DNA of 64,000 nucleotides from Alnus glutinosa (Eukaryota > Streptophyta > Magnoliopsida > Fagales > Betulaceae). This document shows positions 33,801-47,500 of the stretch, piece after piece. Location of the stretch: NCBI RefSeq assembly GCF_958979055.1, contig NC_084899.1:74501-138500 (forward strand). The letters run 5' to 3'. Positions within the stretch are counted from its first letter, which is position 1; every line of letters begins with the position of its first letter. Under the pieces are notes generated by a model. It was not told the DNA's origin, did no database searches, and was given only the letters and a program-made list of their open reading frames with translations. The translations under genes were made by a program, and so were the position numbers.

Positions 33801-36800
33801 AACTGCTCAAACCTTCCTGGAGATTATTGTTACTTAAACTGGCTGCATGTATCAGGCGTTGGTCCCAGACATAAGAATGAAAGAGTACCTGCCTCCGCAA
33901 TTTATTGATCTCAAGAATATCAATTGCAGGTTGACCAACTTTTACCTCTCTATGGATCACTTTTTGTATTGATTCCTAAACAATGTCATAAATTCACTCA
34001 GGAATCAGATAACATAAACAATTGGACTTTCTTTTCTATAAAAAGAAAAATAACTCATGCCAAGCAGATTTTATACAGCAAGGACAACATAACGAGGATT
34101 TAAGCAATAAAAATGTAGAAATCCATTCTTTTTTCTTGGATGAACAATTTGAGTTAACCATCATCAATATAGAATGCCTAACATTATCTGCAAGTTCAAT
34201 CACTGAGTGAATTCTGCCTGATTTGATGCATAGCCCATGCACTATTTATTGCATAAAGAACAGAAATTTTCTCTCCATAAACAATTTGGAGATGGGAGAA
34301 CATGAATTGCAGCAAGCTACCTCAAATTCTTGTTTCTCCTTTTGTAGCAACCCTTCCAGTTCTGAAATACGATGCCTAGATTCAGGTGCTTTCACTCCAC
34401 CATCTTGCAATGCTGCACTTGATACTTTCTCTGAAATCTTACGAAGAGCATTCTGAACTTCAGTAAAAAGACCTTCAATCCTGTTACTTACCTATTAGAC
34501 AACACAAATAATCTGTAAGCATTAAGAAAATTAACATCACTTGCTGTATTTGAAACAATAATGGTATCATTGCACCTCATTTGCTTCTTTTTGCATCCAC
34601 TCCTCATTATCATAGAAAAATCCAAGTTTCGGTGGTGGAAGATAAACAGAATGGACATCAATTGAAGCATAGCGGAAGCAAGCAACCATTCTCCCAAAAC
34701 TGTAGATGTAAAAGTAACAAAGTAAGAGGGCAATAAATAATATGGTTGTGTTCATGGGGTTAACCATTCATGTGTTTCACAAGCCACTGCAATAAAGGAT
34801 TGCCTACTTAATCAGGTCAATTTTCTAAATGAGCACTCATGTAGACCAAGAAGATCCAATCTGTGATAGTGTAAGCTTTTGTCGAGACTTCATAGATACA
34901 AAAATGGAAACAAGGAGAGTTGAGAGTTGAGACAGGGTGGCCCAACCAGGTTGCATTGAAGCAGACCTAGTCCCAATGAACCAACGTGGACTAACAAATT
35001 TAAGAAACCACCCAAACCCCCAGTTCGACAAAAAGTGATATTATACCACAAACTTTTATCCAAACTCATGACCATATAAATGGGAACAGGATGAGTTGAG
35101 AGTTGAGACAGGGTGGCCCAACCTGGCTGCTCTCAATCAGGGCTAAACACAAGGAAGCAACCTGAACGAATTGGTTCAAGCAATCACCCTGATCAAGCCA
35201 ATCATAAATGTCTCAAACAGGGTACCTATCCAATTACAGATGCATAATCTTATCTTTTTTTTTCTCTATCCCTTTTTTTTTTGGGGGGGGGGGGGGGGGT
35301 TGGTTGGTGCAGGTGTTAGAGCATGCAATGGTATTTTAGCAGGTAAAAACCAAAATATGATGGGTGAGTAGTTTATAAAATAAACCACCCCATGTCATGC
35401 TCTTTTTTCTTTTTTTCCACTTTTCTCCCAATATAATACCCAGATCAAGATGTTAAAGAAGCCAAACACTATTTATTGCATTCATTGGGTGTGCAAGGAA
35501 ATGGCTACAAAAAATGCTTAAGCAGTTTATGTTTTTTCACCAAGTGCTACAAGATGGATGCAGAATATGGATCCAAAAATTTACAAAGCTAAAGGGGGGT
35601 CCCGGTCTCTCTGCAGCCCATGTCCACAATTATAATGTGTGAGAGGGTTCCAAAGGCTTAAACAAAGACTTAAAACATGACGCTAGTTGGAAAACCATAC
35701 ATTAGTTAGGTCCTACCAAAGAGATACTCAATGCAAAATGCATCAAATTCAAAGCCTTATCAAGAAAATTCATATAAAAATCACTACTTGAACACCTATC
35801 TTACAACCAAATGGTATAATTAAATATTTCTACTTTTAAGTTCCCCCAGGAATGATTAGGCTACTAGGATCTCAAATTTGACACAGGCAATTTAATATTC
35901 TTTAAAAGCCCATAGTTTTCCACTACATGTTTGATTGGCCTTCAAATTTCCCAATTTAGTCAACCATCAGTGTGACAGGAAAAGACCAGTGATTTTTCAC
36001 CCTTCAATTTACCAAGCAAGCAGATACACACATTAACAATTACAAGAGAGAGAGAGAGAGAGAGAGAGAGTGCAAATAAAGACAACTGGTTATTTATCAA
36101 AAATATATAGATAACTAAAGACAGCCACAGGCATACAAATATCCCAAGCATACTAGCTCCAGAAAACCATATGTGTAATATCCGGGAATATCGCATGCTT
36201 AATTATTAATTCATAAACATGAATTTATAGCATGTGTTAAGATTGGCAGTTTTAAACCTTAGCTATTACAAGAAATCTTGATATATATATATAAGCATTC
36301 AGGTGAAGAGTTGAACTTGGGAATTCTAAATCAATCAATGTCGATTGATCGATTCTACATTCGATCGAGTGACATTAGATTGAAGTCGATTGATCGAATT
36401 TATATTCGATCGAGCGACGACCGATCGATCAATAATATAATTGATCAAGCGAAAATGTCGATCAATCGATTTAATAATCGATCACGCGACTTCATTTTGA
36501 ATCGAAGTCGATCAAGCGACTAAAATGTTGATCGAACAACCTTTTACTGCAGTGTATCGTAGTGTTCTTGTAAGCAATGAATCACGATTTTAATTCTAAA
36601 TATCTTTGAACCCACTTGGTGTGGATGAGTTCAGAGGATTAACAACGTGTTAGTTAATTTAATTAGCAAAGTTTAGTTAGTTTATAACTAAATTAGATTA
36701 AGATAAGATATGATAAAATCTTAAGATAAGATTTTATTCGTTTAATCATTTCAAGTGGACAGCTGCTTCAAATCCGACCCTTGAGGACGTTAAATGCTGG

Positions 36801-39800
36801 GAAAGATCTTGACCATTGAAGTCCTTATATAAACCATGCATGGGTGCAACCGGAAGTGGAAGAAAAATCAAGGGGAAACGCTGCTGTTTTTGGTTCCTGT
36901 TCTTCCTCTTTTGAGTGCTGAAACTTTAAGTTTAAATTTTCATTCTTTCTCTTTCATTTTCTGTGATCATAGAACAAAGTTTGAAGCCATTTTTACATTC
37001 TTAAACTTCAGCAAAAACCAGTTTTTAAACCTATAAAACAGCCCCTGTTTTTGTATCCAAAAACAGAGGAGTTTTTGGACAGCATCTCTCTCTTGGTGTG
37101 AAACGATTCTGGTGTGATTTCAAGGAGTTTTGATCAGTAGAACAGCAAGCCAAATAGGTAAGAATCTTGGTTTATGTTTTTATTTTGATAAATAACTTAT
37201 TGGAGTGACTTTGTTTAAGATAAAGTATACATATATGTTTATGTATATATATAAGTGTTTATGTATATAGGAATATGATAGAATTTTAGGATGTGGAGGT
37301 ACAGGTTGGGGCTCTTTGTAGAAATGTGCTTAATATGCTATATCTTTGGGTGTCGGCGCATAGCTTGGGTAGTATGCCGTACGCTGATTTTTTACTTTCT
37401 TGTTCGTTTCAATCCTCTTTTTAGGGGCTCCTTTTTATACTTCTTGTGTACTAGGGTTGCGCCCCTCTGCACTTTTTAATGAATTCTTACTTATAAAAAA
37501 AAATGTATATAGGAATATGTTTTGTTAGGAAAAGATATTTTTATAGCACAATTATGCTATTTTAATATCTGGCGTTCAATATAATAATGTTGTTATTCTG
37601 TTTAACTTAAATAAACAGCATAACGATGTTTTATACCCTTATATTTATTTATGTATAAGGTGTTTTATATATTAAATGAAGTTATATTTATAACAATGTC
37701 CGAACAAGACATTAAATAAGCAGGTTCATTAAGTATTGTTTTAATTAATTTACGATTTTGGGGCAGGGATCGGGTCCGGTAAGTCTTCTATGTCCGACGG
37801 AGGTCCTTGGGAGCGCTATTCGGCCGGAGATGACGTCTGTGGCAGATTTTGGGGTGGATCTAGGTCTGTCACCTTTTGGGGGTGGATTTAGCGATCAGCA
37901 GCTCGTTCCAGTGGTCGAGTCCGTCAAGCAGGCCGTTCTTCCCCCCCTGCGGGCGCCGGTGTTGCTTCCTCCAGTGTTTCTGAGTGATTTTCCTTCTAGG
38001 GTGCAGTCTTCTGTGGACTTATGTTCTTCCGGTTCAGGGCTCTTCCTTCGGTAGGCAGTTCCATCAGCTGGCTCTGTCTTGGTGAGGTCGGGTTTTGAGG
38101 ACTATCAGTTTGGTAAGCATGGTGCCTCGTCTGGCGGTGCTAGGCATGCAAAGTTTGGGCGTCCTTCGGGTTCTCTCATTCGGCAGGCAGCGTTGCTTCT
38201 GGTACTCCTTCAGGTTCTCTCATTCGGCAGGCAGTTGTGCATTCGGATGCCCCTGCCTTGGTAAGGAATATTGGTGGGGGTCCTCATTTTGGGAAGTTTG
38301 GAGGTCCTCTTGGGATTTCGGCTACCATTCCTCCTTTTCAATGGGTTTTGTTTCCTCCGTAGCCAAGGCTATTCTCCCCTGTGTATGGGTGTCCCCAGTT
38401 TGTGTCGTCTGGAGTCTTTGAGGTGGGGGAATCTTCAAAGGGGGCCGGTCCGGAGGAAAGAGATGTGGTTTACCCCAAGGTTGTGCAAGATGCTAGATCT
38501 TGTTTTCGCATGTTGGGGGTTTCGTTCTTGGGATCTGATGAGAAGGGTTTTTTGGACTTCTTGACTTAGACTGAGGATCAGCGCTATGATTCTGACTCCC
38601 CTCCTAAGAAGGAAAAGAAGATAAAAAGGAAAAAGGGGAAAAGAGAGGTCAAGAATTTAGAATGCTCGATTAATTTCGATGCTAGGGGTGTGGGTTCCAG
38701 TCGGGTTAGAGGCAAGAAGATGGGGGTTTGATGTATCTTTTCTACTACTTTTGGGTTTTTCGGGTGTTCTTCCTTTGTTTTTTGTTTTTCTTTTGTTTTG
38801 GTGTCCTTTTTGTATACTACATGTATGCTTAAGGGCGCCTTTACGCTTTTTTAATGCAATTTGTTTACCTATCAAAAAATTAATTAATTTATTAATGCAT
38901 AAATGTAATTATGCAGTTACTAGGATTTATCTTGCGAACGGAACTGTAAGTATCTTTATACTTACTGAAGGTGATGCCGGTGGACTTTTCCTTAATATTG
39001 TGTTTATTGTTTTGTTTATTTGGTTGTGCATGTGATTTTACATATTTTTTTATTTCTAATTAAATTACTTAATAACGAGCTAGTAGGCAGAGGGGGTTAT
39101 AGGCTAGTGGTGGGACCACTAGATCCTGTTTGAACTTAATAAATAACCTGACCCAAGACCTTTGGCTTCCAGTAACAAACCAATAAACGTTAAGTGAGGG
39201 GACAGTAATCCCGGGCTAATACGCTATACCGGACCTATGGATTTACGAACGAGTGATGCAAAAGATGATTAATTAAGACATTGCATATAAAACTGTCACA
39301 TTACTGCTTTATGATTATGCTTATGTACAATTTATGTCTATGCTACGCGACGTGGACAATATATTGCATATACATGTGATTAAGAAGTTATATATTCATT
39401 GTGTTGCATTTTATAAACAATCCAGCATTCATTATATTAATGAAAATAGTTGACTCACTTAGGTATTTTCTTTTGTATTATTCTTCTTCTCATGTTAAAT
39501 ATTAATACAGGTTATGAGGATGAGGAATATCAGGATTTCCCAGAGGGCTGGGCAGATCTGATAGTAAGTGTTGAGACTGTGATGTCTCCAGTTTTGTGGG
39601 CTGCTATGTAGTAGTCCATTATGTAATTATGACGGATATTATGTTTATATTTCTGTTGTATTGTAATAATAATAATACTCTTGTTGACTTGGTTGTTTTT
39701 ATTCGTGCTTTGCGTGGTACAGGTCCTATCTTATGTATAATGACTTAATTACACTTACTTTTATTATATGAGGTATTTTTATTAGAAGCTCTGTTGTGTT

Positions 39801-42800
39801 GGCTATGTTATTTCAATGACGTCATAACGGCATGTGCAAAAATCAAAATTTTTCACTTACGCCTTTTTGTAAAAGGCAGGTCGTTACAATATGGACTAAT
39901 CATTTCAGCCTCTATTCTCACTAATATTGTCATGGATTCACTCACCATCTTCACACCTTTTCAATCATGATTCCTTAAATTATCACATAATTACTGATAT
40001 TTCTGCTGCTATCTGAACATCTTTGTTCCCAACTTCCCATGAATATCTATCTAATGGAAAATTATTCCCTAATCCCAACACAACAAAAGATCAAGCTAAG
40101 GTACCAAAAATGTTCATTCTTAAATCCACCCCCACAACACCAGCCCACTGTCTTAAACGGACGGTACTTATTAGCATTCAGACTAGGTAGCAACTAGCAA
40201 GACATAAAGAGCACTTATTTTAGTATGATACAACATTAATATAAACCCTATTTGTAATATTATCCTTGGCAGTTCTATTAAAATTAACCCTCTTCTAGAG
40301 ACCTCAAACAATATATCATCGGCCCAAATGCATACACTGCTACTTCAGAATACATAATGGTAAATACTATCAATTAACAAAACAACAGGATACAGAGGGC
40401 ATATGCAACTTGTCAGGTGCTGGTCAGTTTGACCAGAGATTTCCCCCACAGGAGTCCACCAGATCAACAACTGACTCATGCAACTGATGGCACATGTAAA
40501 ATATTCTGAAAACAATTGCCATGTCAAACCATCAGCACTCATGTCTAGAAAAAATGGCAATATCAACAATAACAACAGAGATGCACACTTCCAATCAAAA
40601 ATCAGTTGAGTGGTTAAAACGTCTTGTTCCAGACAAAAATAGCTGACACGATATTCAAGCATATCATTTTACCTGATTTCAGTTCACAACCTCAGTCATT
40701 AGAAGATACTGAAGCATTCATATAAGCCAACACAGGTGCTTATCAAATTTACAAATGTTTGTACTTTAGAAACTTTGTACCCATGTCCAATTTCGATAAA
40801 CAGATATCACCATACAAGTACTACAGTCAATGATTTACTTCTTGATGAGTGAGAAATGGGCAGAAGAAAAGGACTCAGAATATGTGTTGTTTAAATTAAA
40901 TTAAAGGGCGCAAAGTAAACAACAAAGTTTCGCATATTCTCATAGTTACCAACACAATTTGAGACGATAAAAGCATACCCATAGAACCGGAGACAGTCTC
41001 TGTGTAAGGAATGTCCACAACTTGCAACCCTGCTTGCAGCTGCATGATTTGAGAAGCTCAGCTCCAAAAATTTGCCAAAAGACAATCCCCAGGCAGCATC
41101 AGACATTACAATTCTCTGAGTGGCCGGAGGGAAGCCATTGGTTCGGGGACATTTGAGGCACCTGTGCCACATCCAGATTTTTCCTTCTCGTTCCCCTGGT
41201 AAGAGAAACTCTGAAAGTTTCTTTACAGATATTGTAAGGCTCCCTTGCCGGTGAGTATAACAAAAAACATGTGCCTCTGATGGCATGTCACATGAACGAC
41301 AACGGTAACTCTGATCAAGAAGAGTTGGTATTTTCAGGGGAGTTTTTTTTAAGAAAAAATAACAGGATAATGAAGAAAGTAAAAATACCTGATCAAACAA
41401 ATGATCTCGTAAAAACCGCCCTAAAGGCTTATCAAAGCTTCCATAATATTTGATTCGAAAGAGATGGGCTCGTTCGCAGACAGTTCCTTTCCACACGCAA
41501 CGTGTTGATAAGGAAACCAAAATGCTCAGATGATCTGAAGGTGAGGGAGGAAACTCTTCCTTTGAAGATCCGATCCCTTCATTCTGATTATTACTATCTT
41601 CCTTTGAGGATTCCAAATCTGGAGAACCTACATGGTTTCCGGCCAATGCATTGCCATCAGTGTGACTAGCATGAACACATTGTTGTAATGCTTCTGAGGT
41701 GCCAAAAAAATCAGAAATCAGAATATCATCTACTATAGCTTCCTTAGTGTTAGCTGTTATGGCCTGAAAAGATTCCTTAGAACCAACTCTATTGTTCTCC
41801 GCAGAGGCATAATTTGAGGAGAGCTCACTATAGTAGGAAGCTGAGCTATCTTGCCATGAAGCAGACAGGCAAGTCAAGGAAGAAGTTGATTCTTTGGAGC
41901 ATGAGGTAGGTTCAGCATAAATTGGTTGGGAGCAAAGAACTTCAGACAGTCCAGTTGAATCGGCCCCTTCCAATTTGCAAATAGGGTCACTATTGGTAGA
42001 TGAGGCTCTATCTAACATGAGGCCTTCATTGGATTTCTGTAATTCACTGATAGGTTCAGGATCCGGAGGCTTTCCAGTGGCAGGAACAGTAAAACCAGGA
42101 ACAGTGGAAATGGACCTCTCGATACTTGATGGTTTATCAGGTAATGCAACAGTTATGGGAGACTTCAAAGAGAGTTCTGGAAGCGAAGCACCTTCATCAG
42201 CCAGAAAAGATGTCTCCAAGGCCAGGTGATAAGCTGCAAAAATGCCATACTGAACTACATGTTTCACCTTCTTCAATTCATCCCCATTGGCACCCTTGAG
42301 CAAAATCTAAAACAAAGCAAAGAAATAGGTCCACTTAAAATCTTTTCACAAGAATTTCTCTAGCAAATTCCAGCACAAACAAAAAGCAAGTTAAGAAGGG
42401 CAACCAAGGCACTCTACATATTGATAGAAGTTTTGAGGACCGTGAAAAGACTTTGGAAGACATTAAGTCTCTATTTTTCAACACGTTGTATCTTTAGACA
42501 ACTGCTTTTGTTTCTCCTTTGGTAATTAATTATCATAATTTTCTTGTTCTTTTTGCTCCTCCCAATTATGTGGTTTCTCTTGTATACTTCATGTGTATTT
42601 GAAGAAGCCTTACGCTCTTAATGATATTTTTGATTACTAATAAAATAAAATAAAAAATACATAACATTCCGCTCGGAGCACTCACTGACACTTGAGACAC
42701 CACAGCTCATTCGTCCAAACTAAGAACATATCCTAATCACAACATTGTTATATTTGATGAAGCTAGAAACAAAGTTAAGTCCTACCCTCCATGCACATAG

Positions 42801-44540
42801 CCTCAAAAAACAATACATCATTAAGCCAATGACACGGAACTGTAAAACATATTGAAACAGGAAAAAAAAAAATACATTTGTTTGTCTGTATTAACATGTT
42901 TGGACTTACAGTACAACCCAAAGGCTTTGGACAATCCTCAAAAAACATCAGAGTCTTTGTCAACTTCTTCCCACCTTGGCCAGCACTGCCATGCTCTTCA
43001 AGGAATTTCTCCACATGAAACGTGTCACAGTACCCCAGTTTTGGCGTAATGAGATGATCAATCGAAGGGACTATCTGTGCCCCAGTGCAGCGCGCTATCC
43101 GCTCTAAAAGTGGCCTCTTAATATTCAGAACAAGTGATATGTCTTTTGCAAGAAGGTATTCTTGAGCGTATCGAGAAACAGACTTCTCAACCAAAAGAAC
43201 ATTAGGGTGGTGAGCATCAATCTTTGCAACTGCCATCTTCAAATGGTCCATTTCCTGAAAAGGAGTATAAAGATCAATGAAAACAAGAAACATCCCAATT
43301 TACTTAATGAATGGAAAAAAGTGAGTAACTATAGGAGAAACTTGTGAGCTTGGTCCCTCATTAGAAACACACAAAGTCAAGGCTAAGAAACTCAGACACA
43401 GACAAAAAAAACGCATATAAAGAGGAGGAAAAGTAAACATTTAATACCTGCTGCAACAAAGTATCAAAACTCGACAACAGGTTGGAAACACGCTGATACT
43501 CCAAAGCTCCTCCGAGGATTAGTAAACGTGGTTTATCTATTTTTGATGTCATTCGCCGATGAGCCACGTTTTTCTTACAAACAACTCCTTTAACCACCAT
43601 ACTACAAGGGAAAAAAAAAAAAAAAAATTAGAAGTCCAATCAGTAAACAAGAAGACAAATTTAATGAAGCATTCTCCCAACTATAGTTGGCTATTGGTAA
43701 GGCATTCCCATTCAATATTAAAAATATGCTAGGCACATGTCTTCTTCTTTTTTTTTTTTATAAGTAAGTAGATTTCATTGAAAAGAAAGCGTAAGGCGCC
43801 CCCTACGTGCACAGGAAGTATACACAGGAGAACCACAGCTAACCCGAAAAACCCGAAAAAAACCAGGAAACAGTCCCCAAGTCAAAACCTAGAAAACAAA
43901 GAACCAACTAAAATACTACCCACAAAAGAAACCAAACAGCACCCAAAACACCAAGAAAACCTGAGAACAACCCACAAAAAAACCTTCAAAGCAACCAACC
44001 CTACGACCTATTGGCCTTGTCTCTCCTACACCTCGAAGAAGCTTTGATGTCTCCGTAATTTACGGAACTTTGTAGATTCCGAAGCTCCCTCTTACTCTCG
44101 CGTTTCTTGTTCTCAATCATCTCACCCCAAATCTCCCGATGCTTCTTTCTCTGTTCTTTAGTCACCAACGGATACACCTCGGAGATCTTTCCCCAGAGCT
44201 CTGCCTCGATACTCCAACAATCCTTCTCCCAACCCTAATAAGAATTCAATTTCATTAAAAGTGCATAGGGGCGCAACCCTAATAAGAACACTAGCAGCAG
44301 ACACCCTATAGCCCATTATCTTCCCTATATATAGGAAAAATCTAAAAAAAAAATCACAAAAACCACCCACATCAGTTTCCCTATATTTTTCCTAAACCCT
44401 TGGATAGCTACAGTGTTACCCAATGCCTTATTATAATTATTAAAACAAATATTTTCTCTCTTCTCACATCTTTTCACGCAGCCCCCCATATCCCTTCTTC
44501 GTTCAAGCATTCCCCCTAGTTAAAAAAAAAAAAAAAAAAG

Positions 44541-44572
<32 letters not shown>

Positions 44573-47500
44573 GCACCACGCTCTCTCCCAGAGCTCAAGC
44601 CATCTTTCCTTTAGGTTAGATTCTTCTAAAACCTTGTCTTCCTTTTCTTTTTAAGTACAATCCTCTGCTATTTGTTATGAACGCTTCCAACTCCAAACGC
44701 CAAGATCTGATTGCTCATACCAAAGCTCTTGGATGGGATGATCCAACCCAGTTGGTATTAGTTCTGGAAAATCAATATACTGACTCTTAATTATCAGAAT
44801 TCAAATATTTCCATAATTTTTCCGAATTTTCTGTTGATTAGAACGAATGAAACTTCATAGCTTCATAACAATCTCTTGTTATGGCTTACTTTATGCTAAC
44901 TTTTTAGAGGGTAATTTGTATATGTTAATTGATGCAACCATAAAAGCTTCAAAGCAATTAGCAAGATAAACTGATGGGCTAGCAGTAATAATTTCTTGTA
45001 TCAGTGACGGCGCTTTCTGCAGTCTAGAGTGCTGGCAGCAACAGATAAACTGAGACAAGAGAATGGAGAACTGTTCATTGGCTTCCAAGAAAGAAGCTTC
45101 GGCGTCTTCCACCACCAACGCACCCCAAGTCCCGACCAAAGGGGAGAGCAAATCTTATCTTATGTTCTTATTGGTAAGATTTTAGCTCTTGATCTTGCAG
45201 GAAGATTACACAGAGGACAGAGAGAGAATGAGAGAGAGTGAGGTACAGTGAAGAGAAAAAGAAATGAAAAATAATAATAATAATAATAATTTAATGGTAT
45301 AGAGAAAGATTAAAGGAAGCTGTTGTGGAGCATATTTGTATAGGGAAGCAAAAAGTAGTTTTGTTCCCTAAAAAAAAGGAAAAATGGTTGGGTGTCTGTT
45401 GCTAGTGCTCTAACAGCAAGTATAAAAGAACTCAGAAAAATTAGACCCGGGCAAGCTATTGAATGCTACTATCCATGTGTAAGGGATTGGAACATCTTTT
45501 TCAGCTCTAACAATGTGATCTTCAAAACTCCTTGCATTCTAGTCTCTCCAAGTACACCACATTAAACACAAATGAGCCAACCTCCACACTTTCAGAGCAT
45601 TACGGTTTCTCATTTGTCCTCTCCAACTCAACAACATCTCTCTCACCCTTCTAAGCATAACCCAAACAACACCAAACAAATGGAACAACGAAATCCATAA
45701 TTCTCTTGCAATCTCACAATGAAGAAAGAGGTAATCAATAGATTCCCTACTTTTCTTGCACATACAACACCAATCCACCACAATAACATTCCGCTTTTTC
45801 AAGCTATCTAAAGTCGAGAATTTCCCTAAAGTTGTCGTCCACACAAAGAATGCCACTCTCGAAGGAGCCTTAATTTTCCAAATACTCTTCCAAGGAAAAG
45901 GGAAACTTACAAGAATGGATAAACATGATAATAAGACTTCACTTCAAAAAATTTCCTCTTGGAGAGGATCCAACAAATTCTATTATCACCTCCTTGCCTT
46001 ACTCTTTGAGAATACTACAACTCAAAGAAGGAAGAGACCAGTTCCACCTCCCAATCATGCACTGGTCTTGTAAAGAATATATACCAATGAATATTTCCAT
46101 TTCAAAACTACATATGATTCGCCACCTATGCATCCTTACAACGTGCAATACTAAATAACTCTAGATATATCTACCAAAAAAAAATCTAGATAAGAAATCT
46201 TGAAGGGCTGTTCTCCACACCATAAATCATGCCAAACCTCACCTTTGAACCATCTCCCACCTCATGCCTAACAAATTTAGAAAAAAGCTTCCCACCCTCT
46301 CCTTATACATTTCCACACTCCCACACTGAAGGGCCCCACAACCTCTATAGAACACCAACCTCCACTCAAACTATCATACTTAGTATCCACCAACTAGAAC
46401 TGATTGGTGTTGTAATTGTTTGATTCTGATTTCCGTGCTTTTGTTTGTGTTCCAAATGTTATAGTTTGTTTAGGCTGAATTCCTTTTTCTAGTTCATTAG
46501 GAATTGAAGGCGCGTCACGTTAGGGTTTTGTTTCATTTTCTCCTTTTCGGAGTTCGGCGTCAAGCGGTGCTAGAGTTTTTGCAGCGGAGCGGAGGTGTTT
46601 GTTAATGCATGCTGTTAGGATTTTCGGAGTTTCCATCGGAGCTGCTCTGGGGTGAATTCTCTGGTTGTTTCGTCCCTTCTGAGGTGCGGCTCAGCGGTTA
46701 TGCCTCTGTAGAGTTTCTTCTTCTCTGAGGCTCAATAGACAAGGCTAAGATGGAGTGTTGTTTCTTCATGGAAGCCAAAAATTACTCCTTTTCAGCAAAG
46801 GCGAATGTGTCCGAGCTTTGTTTGGAGGAAAGGAGGAAGGGGTTCTGTGGGTATCTTTTTTTGGGTTTCCAGTACTCTGAGTGGTTGTTGGCCACGATTG
46901 AGGAGGCGTTGAAGGCTCCAGTGAAGAAGGATTTTGTCTCATCCTACTGCGAAGATGCAAAAGCTTTGATGGTTTGTGGGGGTGGTAACAAGGCCAGCCG
47001 TTACATTTTTTCGTTTTTTTTTTTTTTTTTTTTGATAAGTAAGAGAATTTCATTAAAAAAAAAAAAAGCGTAAGGCGCCCCTAAGCACACATGAAGTATA
47101 CACAGAAGTAACCCAGCTAGCCCACATAAAAAACCCAAGAAAACTCCTAACAAGCATAATAGTAACCTCCATAATACAATAGAAACCCCCCTTAGTAAAC
47201 CCCATAATACAATAAAAGCCCCTAAAAAGCACCCAAACCAACCCCAAAAACCCCCAACAGGACCCCCTAAACCCAAAGAAAAATAACCCAAGAACCTGAG
47301 AAAAATCCAAGAGAAACACCCCTTAAAAGAACCCAAGCAAAAACCGAAAGCCCGAGAAATGACCCACAAACCCACCCAAGGCCAGTCGTTATCTTGAGGT
47401 GGCTGACTATGCGGAGGGTGGTCGTAAAGGGGTTATTTGGATCCCTGAAGGCCGTAAAGGTTGGGGATGGTCTCGGATGGTGGGTGAGTTGCGGCAGTTG

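Larger units (their letters stand above)
36174..39888. mobile_element. Solo LTR with nested insertions in FAB1A intron 6
   Basis: The element runs from TGTAATATCC to GGTCGTTACA and is flanked by the perfect 5-bp duplication ATATG (36169-36173 and 39889-39893). TG...CA ends with a 5-bp TSD are the LTR retrotransposon signature; the end sequence resembles plant Ty3/gypsy LTRs. No gag-pol is present, so it is a solo LTR. Removing two nested insertions leaves about 2.3 kb. A TATA-like TTATATAAACC lies near 36824. A GATC-rich array of about 45 bp repeats lies at 36336-36530. Confidence 0.8.

Noticed and set aside
35283..35299. G17 run as a possible G-quadruplex element
   Set aside because: A plain homopolymer after poly-T inside an intron is more likely slippage or a sequencing artefact.
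37758..38569. Several + strand frames that could look like a host gene in a FAB1A intron
   Set aside because: They fall inside an insertion bounded by a perfect 12-bp target duplication and ending in a LINE tail, so they are retroelement sequence.
41311..41388. Treating the stop-free 78 bp as an exon of FAB1A
   Set aside because: Sequence on either side joins directly in the known family (LFDQ then SYRCRSC) and both borders are GT-AG, so an intron is more likely.
44692..44790. Short frame MNASNSKRQDLIAHTKALGW in FAB1A intron 2
   Set aside because: It has the look of protein-coding sequence but I cannot name the family and it ends in a stop. It could belong to the nearby FLZ fragment or another insert.
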